Origin: Prevotella sp.
Lineage (GTDB): Bacteria; Bacteroidota; Bacteroidia; Bacteroidales; Dysgonomonadaceae
Reading direction: 5' to 3'
DNA length: 64,000 nucleotides
Assembly (NCBI GenBank): GCA_031271965.1
Contig: JAISUS010000005.1
Coordinates: forward strand, 37,218 to 101,217
How positions within the stretch are numbered: position 1 is the first letter of the stretch; each line of letters begins with the position of its first letter. The notes under the pieces are model-generated. The model worked only from the letters and a program-made list of their open reading frames with translations, was not told the DNA's origin and did no database searches. A program made the position numbers and the translations under genes. Of this stretch, positions 49,681 through 59,579 are shown piece by piece.

Positions 49681-51192
49681 ATGAAACCAACAGTAAGAGT
49701 AAGCATTGGAGGATTGGCATTCAATCTGGAGGAAGGAGCATACCGGATACTGGATAACTATTTGGCATCTCTCAAAAAGCATTTTCAGGGTAATTCCGAA
49801 TCCGATGAAATCATCGGGGACATCGAAATCAGACTGAGCGAACTGCTACAAATGAGAATAAAGGGAAATGATAGTGCCGTATCGGAAACAGATGCCCAAG
49901 AGATAATAAACATTATGGGCAATCCTAAAGATTTTGACGACAATCAGGATACATTTGCAGAAGAAAGCGCTAGTCAAAAAGAGAACTTTGAGTATTCTCA
50001 AAGGAATGAACCACAAGATTCTTATAAGAAGAAATTATTCCGCGATCAGGACAACAAAATTTTAGGAGGTGTTTTCAGCGGATTAGGCCATTATTTCAGT
50101 ATAGACCCAACTATCCTCCGTATTGGCACTGTAGGCTTATTACTACTTCTCAACATCCTTTCTGTCAGAGGGGCTGGCACAGTCGTGCTCGCATACATTA
50201 TACTATGGGTGGTTATGCCTGCGGCAAAATCCTTTTCGCAAAAGCTGGCCATGACTGGGGCAGACCCTTCTATAGTAAATATAGAAGACCGGAGCCAGTC
50301 AGCTTCACTGAAACGCAAAAGCTCAGCGAGTGGTTGCCTCGGAGTATTTATAAATGTAATTGCAATCTTTATTATAGTAATCACAATTATCTTAATAACA
50401 ACAGGAATCATTTCTTTGATTTGGTTATACTTCGACACCGAGTTCATTTCATTCCCGAACTATCTTTTATTGCTGGGATTCAATACTGTCAATTTTAAAA
50501 TAGCAATAGTCTTCGCCGCTTTACTTCCTCTATTTGGCTTGCTATGCCTCATGGTGAAGATAATCAGACGGACACCTTTTACAATGCAAACGCTGGTTAG
50601 TTTCAGTGTAGGGCTTATATTCTGGTTTGGCGCAATCTTCTATCTGGGTAATTACGGATTCAAATTTGCTAAGAACCATAGAGATATGGCTCTAGTAACA
50701 GAAACCATATCTATAGACAGCATTAAATCGGACACATTGCGTATAAAACTTTTGGGAGATACAAACTCCGTTTATACACAACCTAATAACGAAGGAATGT
50801 TATACAAGGGGGATAAAATGAAATATCGCCAGATACAAATACTACCTGAAATAAAAGTTAAAGAGGATTCCACATTGAACAATTTTAAAATAGAAGTTCG
50901 CAAAAAAGCTCACGCAGATGAATTATATAAAGCTGAGGAAAAGGCAAAAAATATGCATCTCAACTATATACAAACAGGCTCTCTCATAAATATAGATCCT
51001 GAATGGTATGATATGGACAATCCTTGGGATTTGCAGACTTATGAAATAACTATTACGACCCCTCTGAATAAAAAAGTGATAATTGAAAAACCTCTGAAGG
51101 AAAATTATAGGATAGATATGGAATTTTCAATAAATAATAAAACTTTTAGAAGATATGATTATAATAGTCGCCGTCATTATTATTTTGATTGA
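49681..51192 (+). CDS. PspC domain protein (long)
   Basis: A 503-residue membrane protein. The N-terminal region (VSIGGLAFNLEEGAYRILDNYL, GDIEIRLSELL) is paralogous to that of the gene at 48711. The PspC domain (about 115-185: FRDQDNKILGGVFSGLGHYF) is followed by three more membrane helices and a soluble C-terminal domain (about 335-503) that I cannot assign. It probably senses or buffers envelope stress with the short paralogue under PadR control. A terminator follows at 51257. Confidence 0.9.
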   Translation: MKPTVRVSIGGLAFNLEEGAYRILDNYLASLKKHFQGNSESDEIIGDIEIRLSELLQMRIKGNDSAVSETDAQEIINIMGNPKDFDDNQDTFAEESASQKENFEYSQRNEPQDSYKKKLFRDQDNKILGGVFSGLGHYFSIDPTILRIGTVGLLLLLNILSVRGAGTVVLAYIILWVVMPAAKSFSQKLAMTGADPSIVNIEDRSQSASLKRKSSASGCLGVFINVIAIFIIVITIILITTGIISLIWLYFDTEFISFPNYLLLLGFNTVNFKIAIVFAALLPLFGLLCLMVKIIRRTPFTMQTLVSFSVGLIFWFGAIFYLGNYGFKFAKNHRDMALVTETISIDSIKSDTLRIKLLGDTNSVYTQPNNEGMLYKGDKMKYRQIQILPEIKVKEDSTLNNFKIEVRKKAHADELYKAEEKAKNMHLNYIQTGSLINIDPEWYDMDNPWDLQTYEITITTPLNKKVIIEKPLKENYRIDMEFSINNKTFRRYDYNSRRHYYFD

Positions 51193-51256
51193 ATTCCTCA
51201 TCAAAATACTTGCATAGTAAGATCCTGATGATAAATAATGTTTAGTATGAATAGAA

Positions 51257-51283
51257 AATCGGGTAAGAAATTGCCCGGTTTTT
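51257..51283 (+). terminator. Terminator after PspC operon
   Basis: A 10-bp stem with two G-T pairs (51257-51266 with 51271-51280) is followed by a T-run. Confidence 0.8.
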
Positions 51284-51328
51284 CTTAAACAGATGCAACA
51301 TTTATTCGTTTTTTACGTTTATTATATA

Positions 51329-51336
51329 TACTTTTG
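51329..51336 (+). promoter_or_regulatory. TAnnTTTG -7 box before lipoprotein gene
   Basis: TACTTTTG matches the consensus 24 bases before the start at 51361. Confidence 0.65.
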
Positions 51337-51360
51337 TAAACTAACCTTAATTTAGAGGTT

Positions 51361-51837
51361 ATGAGAGTTAGGCATTTAACATATATTTTCATATCAATCA
51401 TTACCTTTGGGGTACTGATGTCGTCTTGTGAGAATGACATTAGTAGTTCTGTAAAGAGCATCGAAGGCCATTGGTTATATGCGGGAACAAAAATTAATGT
51501 TTCTGCATCGACTCCTACTTTAAAAAAATCAGCAGAAGAATATATTGCCAAGATACTGGAAAATACTCAAATCAGCTACGAATTCAAGAACGACAAGACA
51601 TATTATTGTCATCGCGACAATGCAGATCCGCTAAAAGGGAAATTTAAAATGCTGGATAAGAATTATTATCAACTTGACGATATCCGCGGAGAAAAAACTA
51701 TTATCCGTGAAAATGATAAGATTTTTGTATTCTCGGATTTGAGAAAAGAAATAGCTCAGCATTTAAAGGTTGCAGAAGATGCAATAATAGAGGCTACAGT
51801 AACCGAAATATTCGAGCAGGGGCTATCGCCCAATTAA
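51361..51837 (+). CDS. Small lipocalin-like lipoprotein
   Basis: A 158-residue lipoprotein (lipobox LMSSC, Cys21). The mature part starts with KSIEGHWLYAGTKINVSA, then ISYEFKNDKTYYCHRDN and GKFKMLDKNYYQL, a pattern of strands recalling lipocalin-like DUF families of Bacteroidota. No family can be named with certainty, and its function is unknown. It has its own promoter. Confidence 0.78.
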   Translation: MRVRHLTYIFISIITFGVLMSSCENDISSSVKSIEGHWLYAGTKINVSASTPTLKKSAEEYIAKILENTQISYEFKNDKTYYCHRDNADPLKGKFKMLDKNYYQLDDIRGEKTIIRENDKIFVFSDLRKEIAQHLKVAEDAIIEATVTEIFEQGLSPN

Positions 51838-51885
51838 TTACGAAAGTAATACAGGCAAAGAGTTGTATCCATTCATTAAAAAACT

Positions 51886-51893
51886 TATTTTTG
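51886..51893 (+). promoter_or_regulatory. TAnnTTTG -7 box before lipid kinase gene
   Basis: TATTTTTG matches the consensus 26 bases before the start at 51920. Confidence 0.65.
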
Positions 51894-51919
51894 TCCAATG
51901 AAATCGTTTACCAACTAAC

Positions 51920-52861
51920 ATGGCCTACAAAAAGAAAATTTATGCTATTATAAATCCTGCCTCCGGAACCTCGAAGAAGCAGAACCTCCCGCATAGGATA
52001 GCTGAAAAATTTGATGCACGCGAATTTGATGTACATATCTTCATTACAGGATATGCAGGTCATGGCTACGAAATTGCAAAGCAGGCAATAGCCGATGAAG
52101 CGACATATGTAATAGCTGTAGGTGGAGATGGCACAGTAAATGAGATAGCCAGGGCTTTGGTCAACTCAGATGTGGCGCTAGGCATCATCCCGATGGGTTC
52201 GGGCAATGGTTTGGGAAGAGACCTGAATATACCCATGGATTTCAAAAAAGCTCTGGATGTCATAATTGAAGAAAATATTATAGACATCGATTACGGCAAG
52301 GTAAACGATAAAATATTCTTTTGTACCTGTGGCATGGGCTTCGATGCAGAAGTAGCAGCAAAATCATCAGGAAAGAAAAGCCGGGGCTCTTTCATGTACT
52401 TTAAAAATATGTTGGAAACGTTCTTTCAACAAAAGCCGGAGAGATATGAAATAACCTGTCCTGAAGGTGCTATAAAAGATGAAGCTTTTGTTGTCACATG
52501 TGCTAATGCATCACAGTACGGATACAACGCCCATATAGCTCCGCATGCCGACATACAAGACGGAATGATGAATATAGCCATCTTAAAACCCCTATCGGTA
52601 CTCGATATTCCTCAAACATCTTTACAGCTATTCACTAAAAAGATAGATGAAAACAGCAAAATGATTGAATTGATTACCAACAAAGCAACTATAAAACGCG
52701 AACGCGAAGGCTTGATTCACATTGATGGTGATCCTATAAAAATGGGAAAAGAAATAAACGTCGAGATAGTTCCCTCAGGCTTAAAAGTATTAATACCCAA
52801 AGACCCTCCCAAAAAGAATCCTCTGGATCCGTTAGAAATATTAGCCACTGTATTCGGATAA
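51920..52861 (+). CDS. Diacylglycerol kinase-like lipid kinase (YegS/DgkB type)
   Basis: A 313-residue cytoplasmic, membrane-associated kinase that phosphorylates a lipid such as diacylglycerol. The catalytic-domain nucleotide motif GGDGTVNE is at residues 68-75, preceded by INPASGTSKK near the N-terminus and followed by IPMGSGNGLGRDL. The C-terminal beta-sandwich includes HIDGDPIKMGKEINVEIVP. The length fits the family. It ends one base before the convergent DUF5686 gene. Confidence 0.93.
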   Translation: MAYKKKIYAIINPASGTSKKQNLPHRIAEKFDAREFDVHIFITGYAGHGYEIAKQAIADEATYVIAVGGDGTVNEIARALVNSDVALGIIPMGSGNGLGRDLNIPMDFKKALDVIIEENIIDIDYGKVNDKIFFCTCGMGFDAEVAAKSSGKKSRGSFMYFKNMLETFFQQKPERYEITCPEGAIKDEAFVVTCANASQYGYNAHIAPHADIQDGMMNIAILKPLSVLDIPQTSLQLFTKKIDENSKMIELITNKATIKREREGLIHIDGDPIKMGKEINVEIVPSGLKVLIPKDPPKKNPLDPLEILATVFG

Positions 52862-52862
52862 T

Positions 52863-55400
52863 TTAAAAATTCAGATCGAACGAGATTCTAAATCCATCCT
52901 TATCTATACCAGGATGTCCCAGATAGTTTATTCGTCTGACATAGTCGATACGGAATATCTTAAAGATATTTTCTATACCAATATTATATTCCATATAAGG
53001 CTTATTTTTCTCTGTCGTATAAGTCCTTTGAGGAAATAACAACATATCGTGATTAAGTATCGGGTTGTTACGATCACTCAAACTACCCAAAAAACCTCTG
53101 AATCCAACAATTTCACGCCATTTAAGAACTTTAAGAAACGGAATGCGATTGAACAACCATCCGCCCATATGATAATAAACTTCCCAAGATAGCTGTGCAT
53201 CGTGCACAAACTCTAATGGTTCGATCAGGTAAAAATTACCTTTCTGAATAGTATAGGAACTGTTTGCACTCGGAGTTATCAATAATGGGAATGGAGCTTC
53301 ACCCCATATTTTTTCGGCTTGAGCCGACATTGTCAGTTTTCCGAACGGTGCTACCCACAATTCTTTAAGTGCAGAGAACGATGTCTTATTATAATGATAC
53401 TGTCCGCCTAAAACATCTTCAAAAGCAATAGTATGGGAAAGGCTGAATACTGTCTTCTGTGATGGCATGGAATGCCTTTTTCTCCGCTGCTGGAAAAACT
53501 TCTCATTTGGTGCATACCTCAACGACAACATAGCCTCGGTGGTTCTGATGTTTTTCACATTATAAAGGTTGCCCACTTCATCCATCTTTTCGAAAAGGAG
53601 TTTTCCGGCGGGGCGTTCATGGAAAGTCTGCCCCGACAATTTGAAAGAGAAACCCCCATAAAATTCTTTTTGATATGCAACCTGAGTCTGCCTGTTATAT
53701 GTCATTTTCTGGTTGCTATTGCTCCGTATCGACATCAATATATTGTCCCTCTCAGCTTGCGTATATCGTTGTCCCAGAGTATTCATATCATACTTGTAAG
53801 CAATACTTAAGTTATGCTTCGGAAATTCATCCTTATGATTCTTTATCTTATTGAAAACCCATGTAGCCTCGCCATAATATTTAAATTGATCGTCACGAGT
53901 CCCATAAGCACCATATCCATACAAAAAAAGACGAGGATGCAGATTCTTGGTAGTAGCCATTGTCAATCGAAAACGGTTTCCTTCTATAGAATTGTAGCTA
54001 TAGAAAGTCGGAATGGTACCTATATCGAGCTTATTTATATCCGGGTCTTTCGATGTTGGTATATATCCCGTAGCAACTACACTCCCTGCATTGAGCAATA
54101 CTTTGAAGAGGAACACTTTGTTCATGTCCTCTATCATCATATCCATCCTATAATCTTTCTGATGCTCTACAGGCCGGCTACGGGCCCAAAAATCTTTGGG
54201 CCTTTTCAGGTAATTTTTTTCGAACACTTCCGGTGCCGCTAAAATGAATACCGGATCCATCGGCTTATTTATCTCAAAATCCTCGTAAGAACGAGTCTTA
54301 TCTATATAAAACTTAAAAGCTTCCAGCATGGACACATCTATCGCCATGCGTTCCTGTTCAGGAATCCATTTGTCATTCACCTTTTTAAAATCGTGTTGTA
54401 TGACAAGTTGATCTACAAAATTAATATTCATCTTCTTCGGAGTTCTTATAACTGCCCTTTTCACAGCATAAGCACTATCCAGCGATATATACAGGCTTCC
54501 TGTAAAACCGACATCACGTGAATTAAACGGAGCAAAATCAAGTTTTACATACCTCTCAGAATCGATATGTGTAGTATCGGATAAATACCAACGATAAAAA
54601 TTTACGGAACCCGATTCGCTCAATGGCCCGATAAATGGGTGGAAAAGCAACTCTATCGAATTATCAAAAATAGATACATCCTTAAAAACTTCTTTGATAA
54701 TAGCATCCAGGCCTTCTGTTTCGATAGCCTGATCGATGCCTGTAATATTATATCCTTTGACAATCCGCTTAGAATCCTTCGGATTTTTCCGGTAAAATAC
54801 ATCTGTAAGCTTCTCCCTCACAGAGAATGGCAGTATAGGCTTATTCTCTATAATGGAAGAGTCCATATAATTAGGAAGAAATTTGTAGCGTTTAAAAAGA
54901 GGCATATCCGGTCTAAACTCATTTATAGCAAAGAGCACCCGCTCATATTCTTTGTACTGGTAATAATCCAGATCGGTTATATTGTTTTGATGTTTATGTG
55001 CGATCACTTTTTTTATCAGTTCCACAGCCGGATTATTCTTTTTAGAATACTTCTCTTTTTGTGGTTTCACTACCACTTCCTGTAACTGCTTATCTATGGG
55101 TACAAGTAATAGATCCTTCACATTCATTTTTCCCGAAATTATGGTAAATGTATAAGGTTTGTATCCTAAAATGGAAGCTGTAACAGACGTAACATTACTT
55201 CTGGTACTTAACCGGAATTCTCCTTCTTCATCCGAAAATGTTCCCACAGTTGTATTGTCAAAAGCAACCGTTACAAATGGTATTTTTTCATGGGAAACAG
55301 AGTCTCTGGCAACGCCTCGTACTGTTGTAACATTCTGAGCATAAGACACACTGTATAGCAAGCAAAGTAAAGAAAAAAGTATTCCTGTTTTCAATCGCAT
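52863..55400 (-). CDS. DUF5686 / carboxypeptidase-regulatory-like outer-membrane protein
   Basis: An 845-residue outer-membrane protein. I choose the ATG at 55400, which gives a signal peptide directly (cleavage near VSYAQ), over the frame opening at 55457. A carboxypeptidase-regulatory-like domain (about 22-105, TTVRGVARDSVSHEKIPFV) precedes a long DUF5686 region that probably ends in a barrel (RISFDLNF terminus). The family is common in Bacteroidota, without known function. Confidence 0.88.
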   Translation of the reverse strand: MRLKTGILFSLLCLLYSVSYAQNVTTVRGVARDSVSHEKIPFVTVAFDNTTVGTFSDEEGEFRLSTRSNVTSVTASILGYKPYTFTIISGKMNVKDLLLVPIDKQLQEVVVKPQKEKYSKKNNPAVELIKKVIAHKHQNNITDLDYYQYKEYERVLFAINEFRPDMPLFKRYKFLPNYMDSSIIENKPILPFSVREKLTDVFYRKNPKDSKRIVKGYNITGIDQAIETEGLDAIIKEVFKDVSIFDNSIELLFHPFIGPLSESGSVNFYRWYLSDTTHIDSERYVKLDFAPFNSRDVGFTGSLYISLDSAYAVKRAVIRTPKKMNINFVDQLVIQHDFKKVNDKWIPEQERMAIDVSMLEAFKFYIDKTRSYEDFEINKPMDPVFILAAPEVFEKNYLKRPKDFWARSRPVEHQKDYRMDMMIEDMNKVFLFKVLLNAGSVVATGYIPTSKDPDINKLDIGTIPTFYSYNSIEGNRFRLTMATTKNLHPRLFLYGYGAYGTRDDQFKYYGEATWVFNKIKNHKDEFPKHNLSIAYKYDMNTLGQRYTQAERDNILMSIRSNSNQKMTYNRQTQVAYQKEFYGGFSFKLSGQTFHERPAGKLLFEKMDEVGNLYNVKNIRTTEAMLSLRYAPNEKFFQQRRKRHSMPSQKTVFSLSHTIAFEDVLGGQYHYNKTSFSALKELWVAPFGKLTMSAQAEKIWGEAPFPLLITPSANSSYTIQKGNFYLIEPLEFVHDAQLSWEVYYHMGGWLFNRIPFLKVLKWREIVGFRGFLGSLSDRNNPILNHDMLLFPQRTYTTEKNKPYMEYNIGIENIFKIFRIDYVRRINYLGHPGIDKDGFRISFDLNF

Positions 55401-55550
55401 ATATGATGGTTGTGATAGGTCACACATTTGAGTTCTTTTGGGTTCAAGCCTGAACAATTAAAAAACCGGAAGCAAAAATCGCTTTTTACTTCCGATTTTC
55501 ATATATATTGATTATATTATTTCAATAAAGCTGCACGAAATTATATATTT

Positions 55551-57236
55551 TTAATTAATTAACTTACGGTAACGAATACGTTTCGGCTCTACATTTCCCA
55601 AACGCATTTTCTTATTTTCTTCGTATTCGCTATAACTGCCTTCAAAGAAGAATACCTCCGAATTTCCCTCAAAAGCAAGGATATGCGTACAAATACGATC
55701 GAGAAACCATCTGTCATGCGATATAACGACAGCGCAACCTGCAAAGTTTTCCAAACCTTCCTCTAATGCCCGCAATGTATTCACATCTATATCATTGGTA
55801 GGTTCGTCTAATAGTAGCACATTCGCTTCCGACTTCAATGTAAGAGCTAAATGTAAGCGGTTGCGTTCACCTCCCGACAATACACCTGTCAGTTTTTCCT
55901 GATCGCCACCGGAAAAGTTGAAGCGGGAAAGGTAAGCACGGGCATTAATTTCCCGTCCTCCTACACGGACAAATTCATTACCTCCCGATATAACCTGATA
56001 GACTGTCTTGTTCGGATCTATTTCGGTATGAGACTGATCCACATATCCAATCTTAACTGTTTCTCCAACCTCAAAAGTCCCCTTATCGGCAGCCTCCAAG
56101 CCTTGAATCAAACGGAACAAAGTAGTCTTACCTGCACCATTAGGGCCAATGATACCTACAATACCAGATGGAGGCAACATAAATTCAAGATTATCGAACA
56201 AAAGCTTATCACCAAATGCTTTGCTCACACCATGAGCTTCTATCACCTTATTACCCAAACGAGGCCCATTGGGTATAAATATCTCGAGCTTCTCTTCACG
56301 CTCTTTCTGGTCGGCATTCAACATTTTCTCGTAATCGTTCAAACGAGCTTTTCCTTTAGCGTGACGCGCCTTAGGAGCCATCCGCACCCATTCTAATTCC
56401 CGCTCGAGAGTCTTACGGCGTTTGCTGGCTTGTTTTTCCTCTTGCTCCATACGTTTGGTCTTTTGTTCCAACCATGAAGTATAGTTTCCTTTCCAAGGAA
56501 TACCTTCTCCACGGTCAAGTTCAAGAATCCAGCCTGCGACATGATCCAGAAAGTAACGGTCGTGCGTAATACAGATAACTGTTCCACTATATTGTTGCAG
56601 ATGTTGCTCCAACCAGTCGATAGATTCTGCATCTAAGTGGTTGGTAGGCTCATCGAGCAACAAGACATCCGGTTCCTGAAGCAACAAGCGGCATAGAGCT
56701 ACACGACGGGCCTCCCCTCCCGAAAGATTAGCACACAATTGATCTTCGGGCGGACAACGCAAGGCATCCATCGCACGCTCCAGCTTATTATCTATATTCC
56801 AAGCATCGGAAGCATCTATTTTATCTTGCAATTCTGCCTGACGGGCAAAAAGAGCATCCATCTTATCAGCATCTTCGTAATATTCGGGCAATCCGAATTT
56901 TTCATTGATCCCTTCATATTCTTTCAGAATATCCATGATAGGCTGCACTCCTTCCTGCACTATTTCTTTGACAGTTTTAATAGGGTCCAGCTTTGGGTCC
57001 TGTTCAAGGTATCCCACCGAAAATCCTTTATCTGATACTATCTCTCCCTGATATTCTTTATCTAGTCCGGCTATGATCTTTAGCAATGTAGATTTACCGG
57101 AGCCATTAAGACCGATAATACCGATCTTAGCCCCATAAAAGAATGAGAGATAAATGTTCTTCAATACTTGTTTTTGTGGTGGGTATTGTTTTCCTACACC
57201 CATCATCGAAAAAATAATTTTCTTATCGTCTGACAT
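55551..57236 (-). CDS. ettA: ABC-F protein EttA (energy-dependent translational throttle)
   Basis: A 561-residue cytoplasmic ABC-F ATPase that binds the ribosomal E site and gates translation according to energy state. Two ABC domains are present: Walker A GLNGSGKST with signature LSGGEARRVAL and Walker B DVLLLDEPTNHLD, then GPNGAGKT, LSGGERNRLHLAL and NVLLLDEPTNDID. The linker carries the arm and KARHAKGKARLNDYEKM, typical of EttA. It begins 12 bases after the DUF1697 gene and is likely in the same transcript. Confidence 0.96.
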   Translation of the reverse strand: MSDDKKIIFSMMGVGKQYPPQKQVLKNIYLSFFYGAKIGIIGLNGSGKSTLLKIIAGLDKEYQGEIVSDKGFSVGYLEQDPKLDPIKTVKEIVQEGVQPIMDILKEYEGINEKFGLPEYYEDADKMDALFARQAELQDKIDASDAWNIDNKLERAMDALRCPPEDQLCANLSGGEARRVALCRLLLQEPDVLLLDEPTNHLDAESIDWLEQHLQQYSGTVICITHDRYFLDHVAGWILELDRGEGIPWKGNYTSWLEQKTKRMEQEEKQASKRRKTLERELEWVRMAPKARHAKGKARLNDYEKMLNADQKEREEKLEIFIPNGPRLGNKVIEAHGVSKAFGDKLLFDNLEFMLPPSGIVGIIGPNGAGKTTLFRLIQGLEAADKGTFEVGETVKIGYVDQSHTEIDPNKTVYQVISGGNEFVRVGGREINARAYLSRFNFSGGDQEKLTGVLSGGERNRLHLALTLKSEANVLLLDEPTNDIDVNTLRALEEGLENFAGCAVVISHDRWFLDRICTHILAFEGNSEVFFFEGSYSEYEENKKMRLGNVEPKRIRYRKLIN

Positions 57237-57248
57237 GTTTTTATTTAA

Positions 57249-57806
57249 TTATATATTACTCGTACCTAGTTCAATTAATTTATTCACTGTTTTTATATTG
57301 CGTGATGTAACAGAAACCTCTGTTCTTTGCAACACTCCCGCCAATTTTGAGTTACGGATGGTTTTATCAAACAAAACATACATATCACGTCCCCTTATTT
57401 CAAACCGATCGCTCCCTCCTTTATATACCGATATACGTTCTATATCTTTTAGAGACGGATTTTGAGCAAACAAGAACAGGTACAAGGCTTCACCTTCTGC
57501 CGAATTTTCCATTTCAGAAATTTCCTCTTCAGAAAAAGGCATACCTGCTTTTATTTTTTCCAACTGGGGAATGCTTCTCAGGATAACCGGAATATCTAAC
57601 CCAAACGATTTCTGTATAGTATTTTCCAGTCTGGGCTTCAACTCCTCTTCTCCCTTATCTGACGAAAACAATACGTTGCCACTCTGAATATAGGTAGATA
57701 CATCCTGCATCCCTATACTGATAAATGCCTGTTTTAACTCAGGCATTTTAATCATATTATTACCTCCGACATTAATTCCCCGGAGCAAAGCAACATACTT
57801 CGTCAT
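57249..57806 (-). CDS. DUF1697 family protein
   Basis: A 185-residue cytoplasmic protein. TKYVALLRGINVGGNNMIKMPEL and the following TYIQSGNVLFSSD are the DUF1697 hallmarks. The frame opens as far as 57863, but the ATG at 57806 fits the family start and avoids overlapping the ligase gene, from which it is seven bases away. Function unknown. Confidence 0.93.
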   Translation of the reverse strand: MTKYVALLRGINVGGNNMIKMPELKQAFISIGMQDVSTYIQSGNVLFSSDKGEEELKPRLENTIQKSFGLDIPVILRSIPQLEKIKAGMPFSEEEISEMENSAEGEALYLFLFAQNPSLKDIERISVYKGGSDRFEIRGRDMYVLFDKTIRNSKLAGVLQRTEVSVTSRNIKTVNKLIELGTSNI

Positions 57807-57813
57807 CCTTATT

Positions 57814-59469
57814 TTATTTCTGGTACAAGAAACGTTTAATACTCCGTTTTGGTGTTTTCTCAAATTCCTGATCCTGCAATCTGAAATTAACTACTTGGCT
57901 ATACTTCGGCAAACGCTTGTTTATCGCCTTCATTTCTTCGACAAAGATATTGGAATAGTCACTTTCTTTGATATCATGTTTCTTCATATAATCCTTATCG
58001 GGATATATAAGCACTATCAATTTGCCACTTTCTTCTATGATCAACGATTCGCCTACATATGGAGAGTTGTTATAAAAACCTTCTATTTCTTCAGGATAAA
58101 TATTCTGTCCGGAAGGGCCTAATATCATTGTCTTACTACGCCCTTTTATAAATAAGAACCCATCGCGATCCATAACACCCAAATCTCCGGTACGCAGCCA
58201 ACCGGCTTCATCAAGCACATGTTTTGTAGCTTCTTCATTCTTGAAATAGCCGAGCATTACGTTCTGCCCTTTCACCATTATTTCTCCTGTTTCGGCCTCA
58301 GGATTCGCAGACTCTATGCGTATCGACATGCGATCGACCGCACGCCCACAGGAGCCGGCCTTATATGTTTCCCAGTATTCATATGAAATTAGAGGTCCAC
58401 ATTCTGTCATGCCATATCCTACGGTGTAAGGAAATTTTATTGCCGACAAAAAATCCCCCACTTCTTTATTCAATGCAGCACCACCGATTACGACCTCCAC
58501 CAATTTATTGCCAAAGACAGGTACCAGTTTCTCTGCAATCTTTTTGTATATCATTTTTTTGAAAGGCGGCAGCAGTAGCAATGTTTTTACAGGCTGCTTT
58601 TTCAATTCGGGGAATACCCGCGTTTGCACTATCTTCTCTATAATAAGAGGTACGGCCAACACCAGAGTAGGATTTACCTTGGAAAAAGCATCCAATATAA
58701 TTTGTGGCGAAGGCACGCGAGTCAGATAGTGTATATGGCATCCCTTAGCGATTGACAGCAACACTTCAAATGCCAACCCGTACATATGTGCCATAGGCAA
58801 CATGCAAACAATACCGTCTCCCGGTTTTACAAACTGAATATTATCTATTGCAAAGCGTGTATTAGACCAAAGACTTCTATAGGAAATCATAACTCCTTTC
58901 GGATTACTTGTTGTGCCTGAGGTATAATTAAGAACTGCAAGCTCTTCGGGCGATTCATCGTGAAACTTCATATCATTCACGGTAAAGCCGTTAGGGTATT
59001 TCTGGGCAAGGGCCAGGTCTAAATCTGCACTCGACGCTAATAATTTAGCCGAGCGTGATTTTTGCACCGAAAAGTCATCAATTATCAAAATGGTTTCAAC
59101 CGACGGCATTTGCACCGGATCAACTTTGGTCCACACATAGTCGTCGGCAAAAAAGACTTTTGCTTCCGAATGATTTACCAGATTATGAACATTCTCTCCG
59201 CTAAAATCGTGCAGAATAGTCGTAATAACAGCTCCGTAGGTAAGGGAAGCGAAAAAAGCCACAGTCCAGTTTGATGAATTGCGGCCGCAAATAGCGATTT
59301 TATCCCCTTTCTGAACATCCATATCTTCGAAAAGAATATGCAGTTGAGCTATTTTACGGGCAAAGTCTTTATATAGGTATGTTTCTCCATTATAATCAGT
59401 TAAAGCCGGACGATTCCAGTTTTCGCTGATTCCATTTCTTATAAGGGTTAAAAATTTATTATCTTCCAT
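57814..59469 (-). CDS. AMP-dependent synthetase (long-chain acyl-CoA ligase-like)
   Basis: A 551-residue adenylate-forming enzyme that activates a fatty acid with ATP, probably to acyl-CoA. Motifs are the P-loop LNYTSGTTSNPKGVMISY (about residues 180-197), the GYGMTECGPLISYE motif (about 345) and WLRTGDLGVMDRDGFLFIKGR. The late lysine in TPKRSIKRFLY is the expected catalytic one. The fatty acid used and any acyl-carrier alternative cannot be told. It is first in an operon with DUF1697 and ettA. Confidence 0.92.
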   Translation of the reverse strand: MEDNKFLTLIRNGISENWNRPALTDYNGETYLYKDFARKIAQLHILFEDMDVQKGDKIAICGRNSSNWTVAFFASLTYGAVITTILHDFSGENVHNLVNHSEAKVFFADDYVWTKVDPVQMPSVETILIIDDFSVQKSRSAKLLASSADLDLALAQKYPNGFTVNDMKFHDESPEELAVLNYTSGTTSNPKGVMISYRSLWSNTRFAIDNIQFVKPGDGIVCMLPMAHMYGLAFEVLLSIAKGCHIHYLTRVPSPQIILDAFSKVNPTLVLAVPLIIEKIVQTRVFPELKKQPVKTLLLLPPFKKMIYKKIAEKLVPVFGNKLVEVVIGGAALNKEVGDFLSAIKFPYTVGYGMTECGPLISYEYWETYKAGSCGRAVDRMSIRIESANPEAETGEIMVKGQNVMLGYFKNEEATKHVLDEAGWLRTGDLGVMDRDGFLFIKGRSKTMILGPSGQNIYPEEIEGFYNNSPYVGESLIIEESGKLIVLIYPDKDYMKKHDIKESDYSNIFVEEMKAINKRLPKYSQVVNFRLQDQEFEKTPKRSIKRFLYQK

Positions 59470-59491
59470 ATGTTACAGTCTAGGTAATATA

Positions 59492-59499
59492 CAAATATA
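59492..59499 (-). promoter_or_regulatory. TAnnTTTG -7 box before ligase operon
   Basis: TATATTTG on the minus strand lies 23 bases before the ligase start at 59469. Confidence 0.6.
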
Positions 59500-59579
59500 T
59501 AGGTAAAAACCCGAATTCACAAAACGAGTTGTATAATCAAAAAGTTAATTTTTCACGAAAAAATGTATCATGCTGACAT

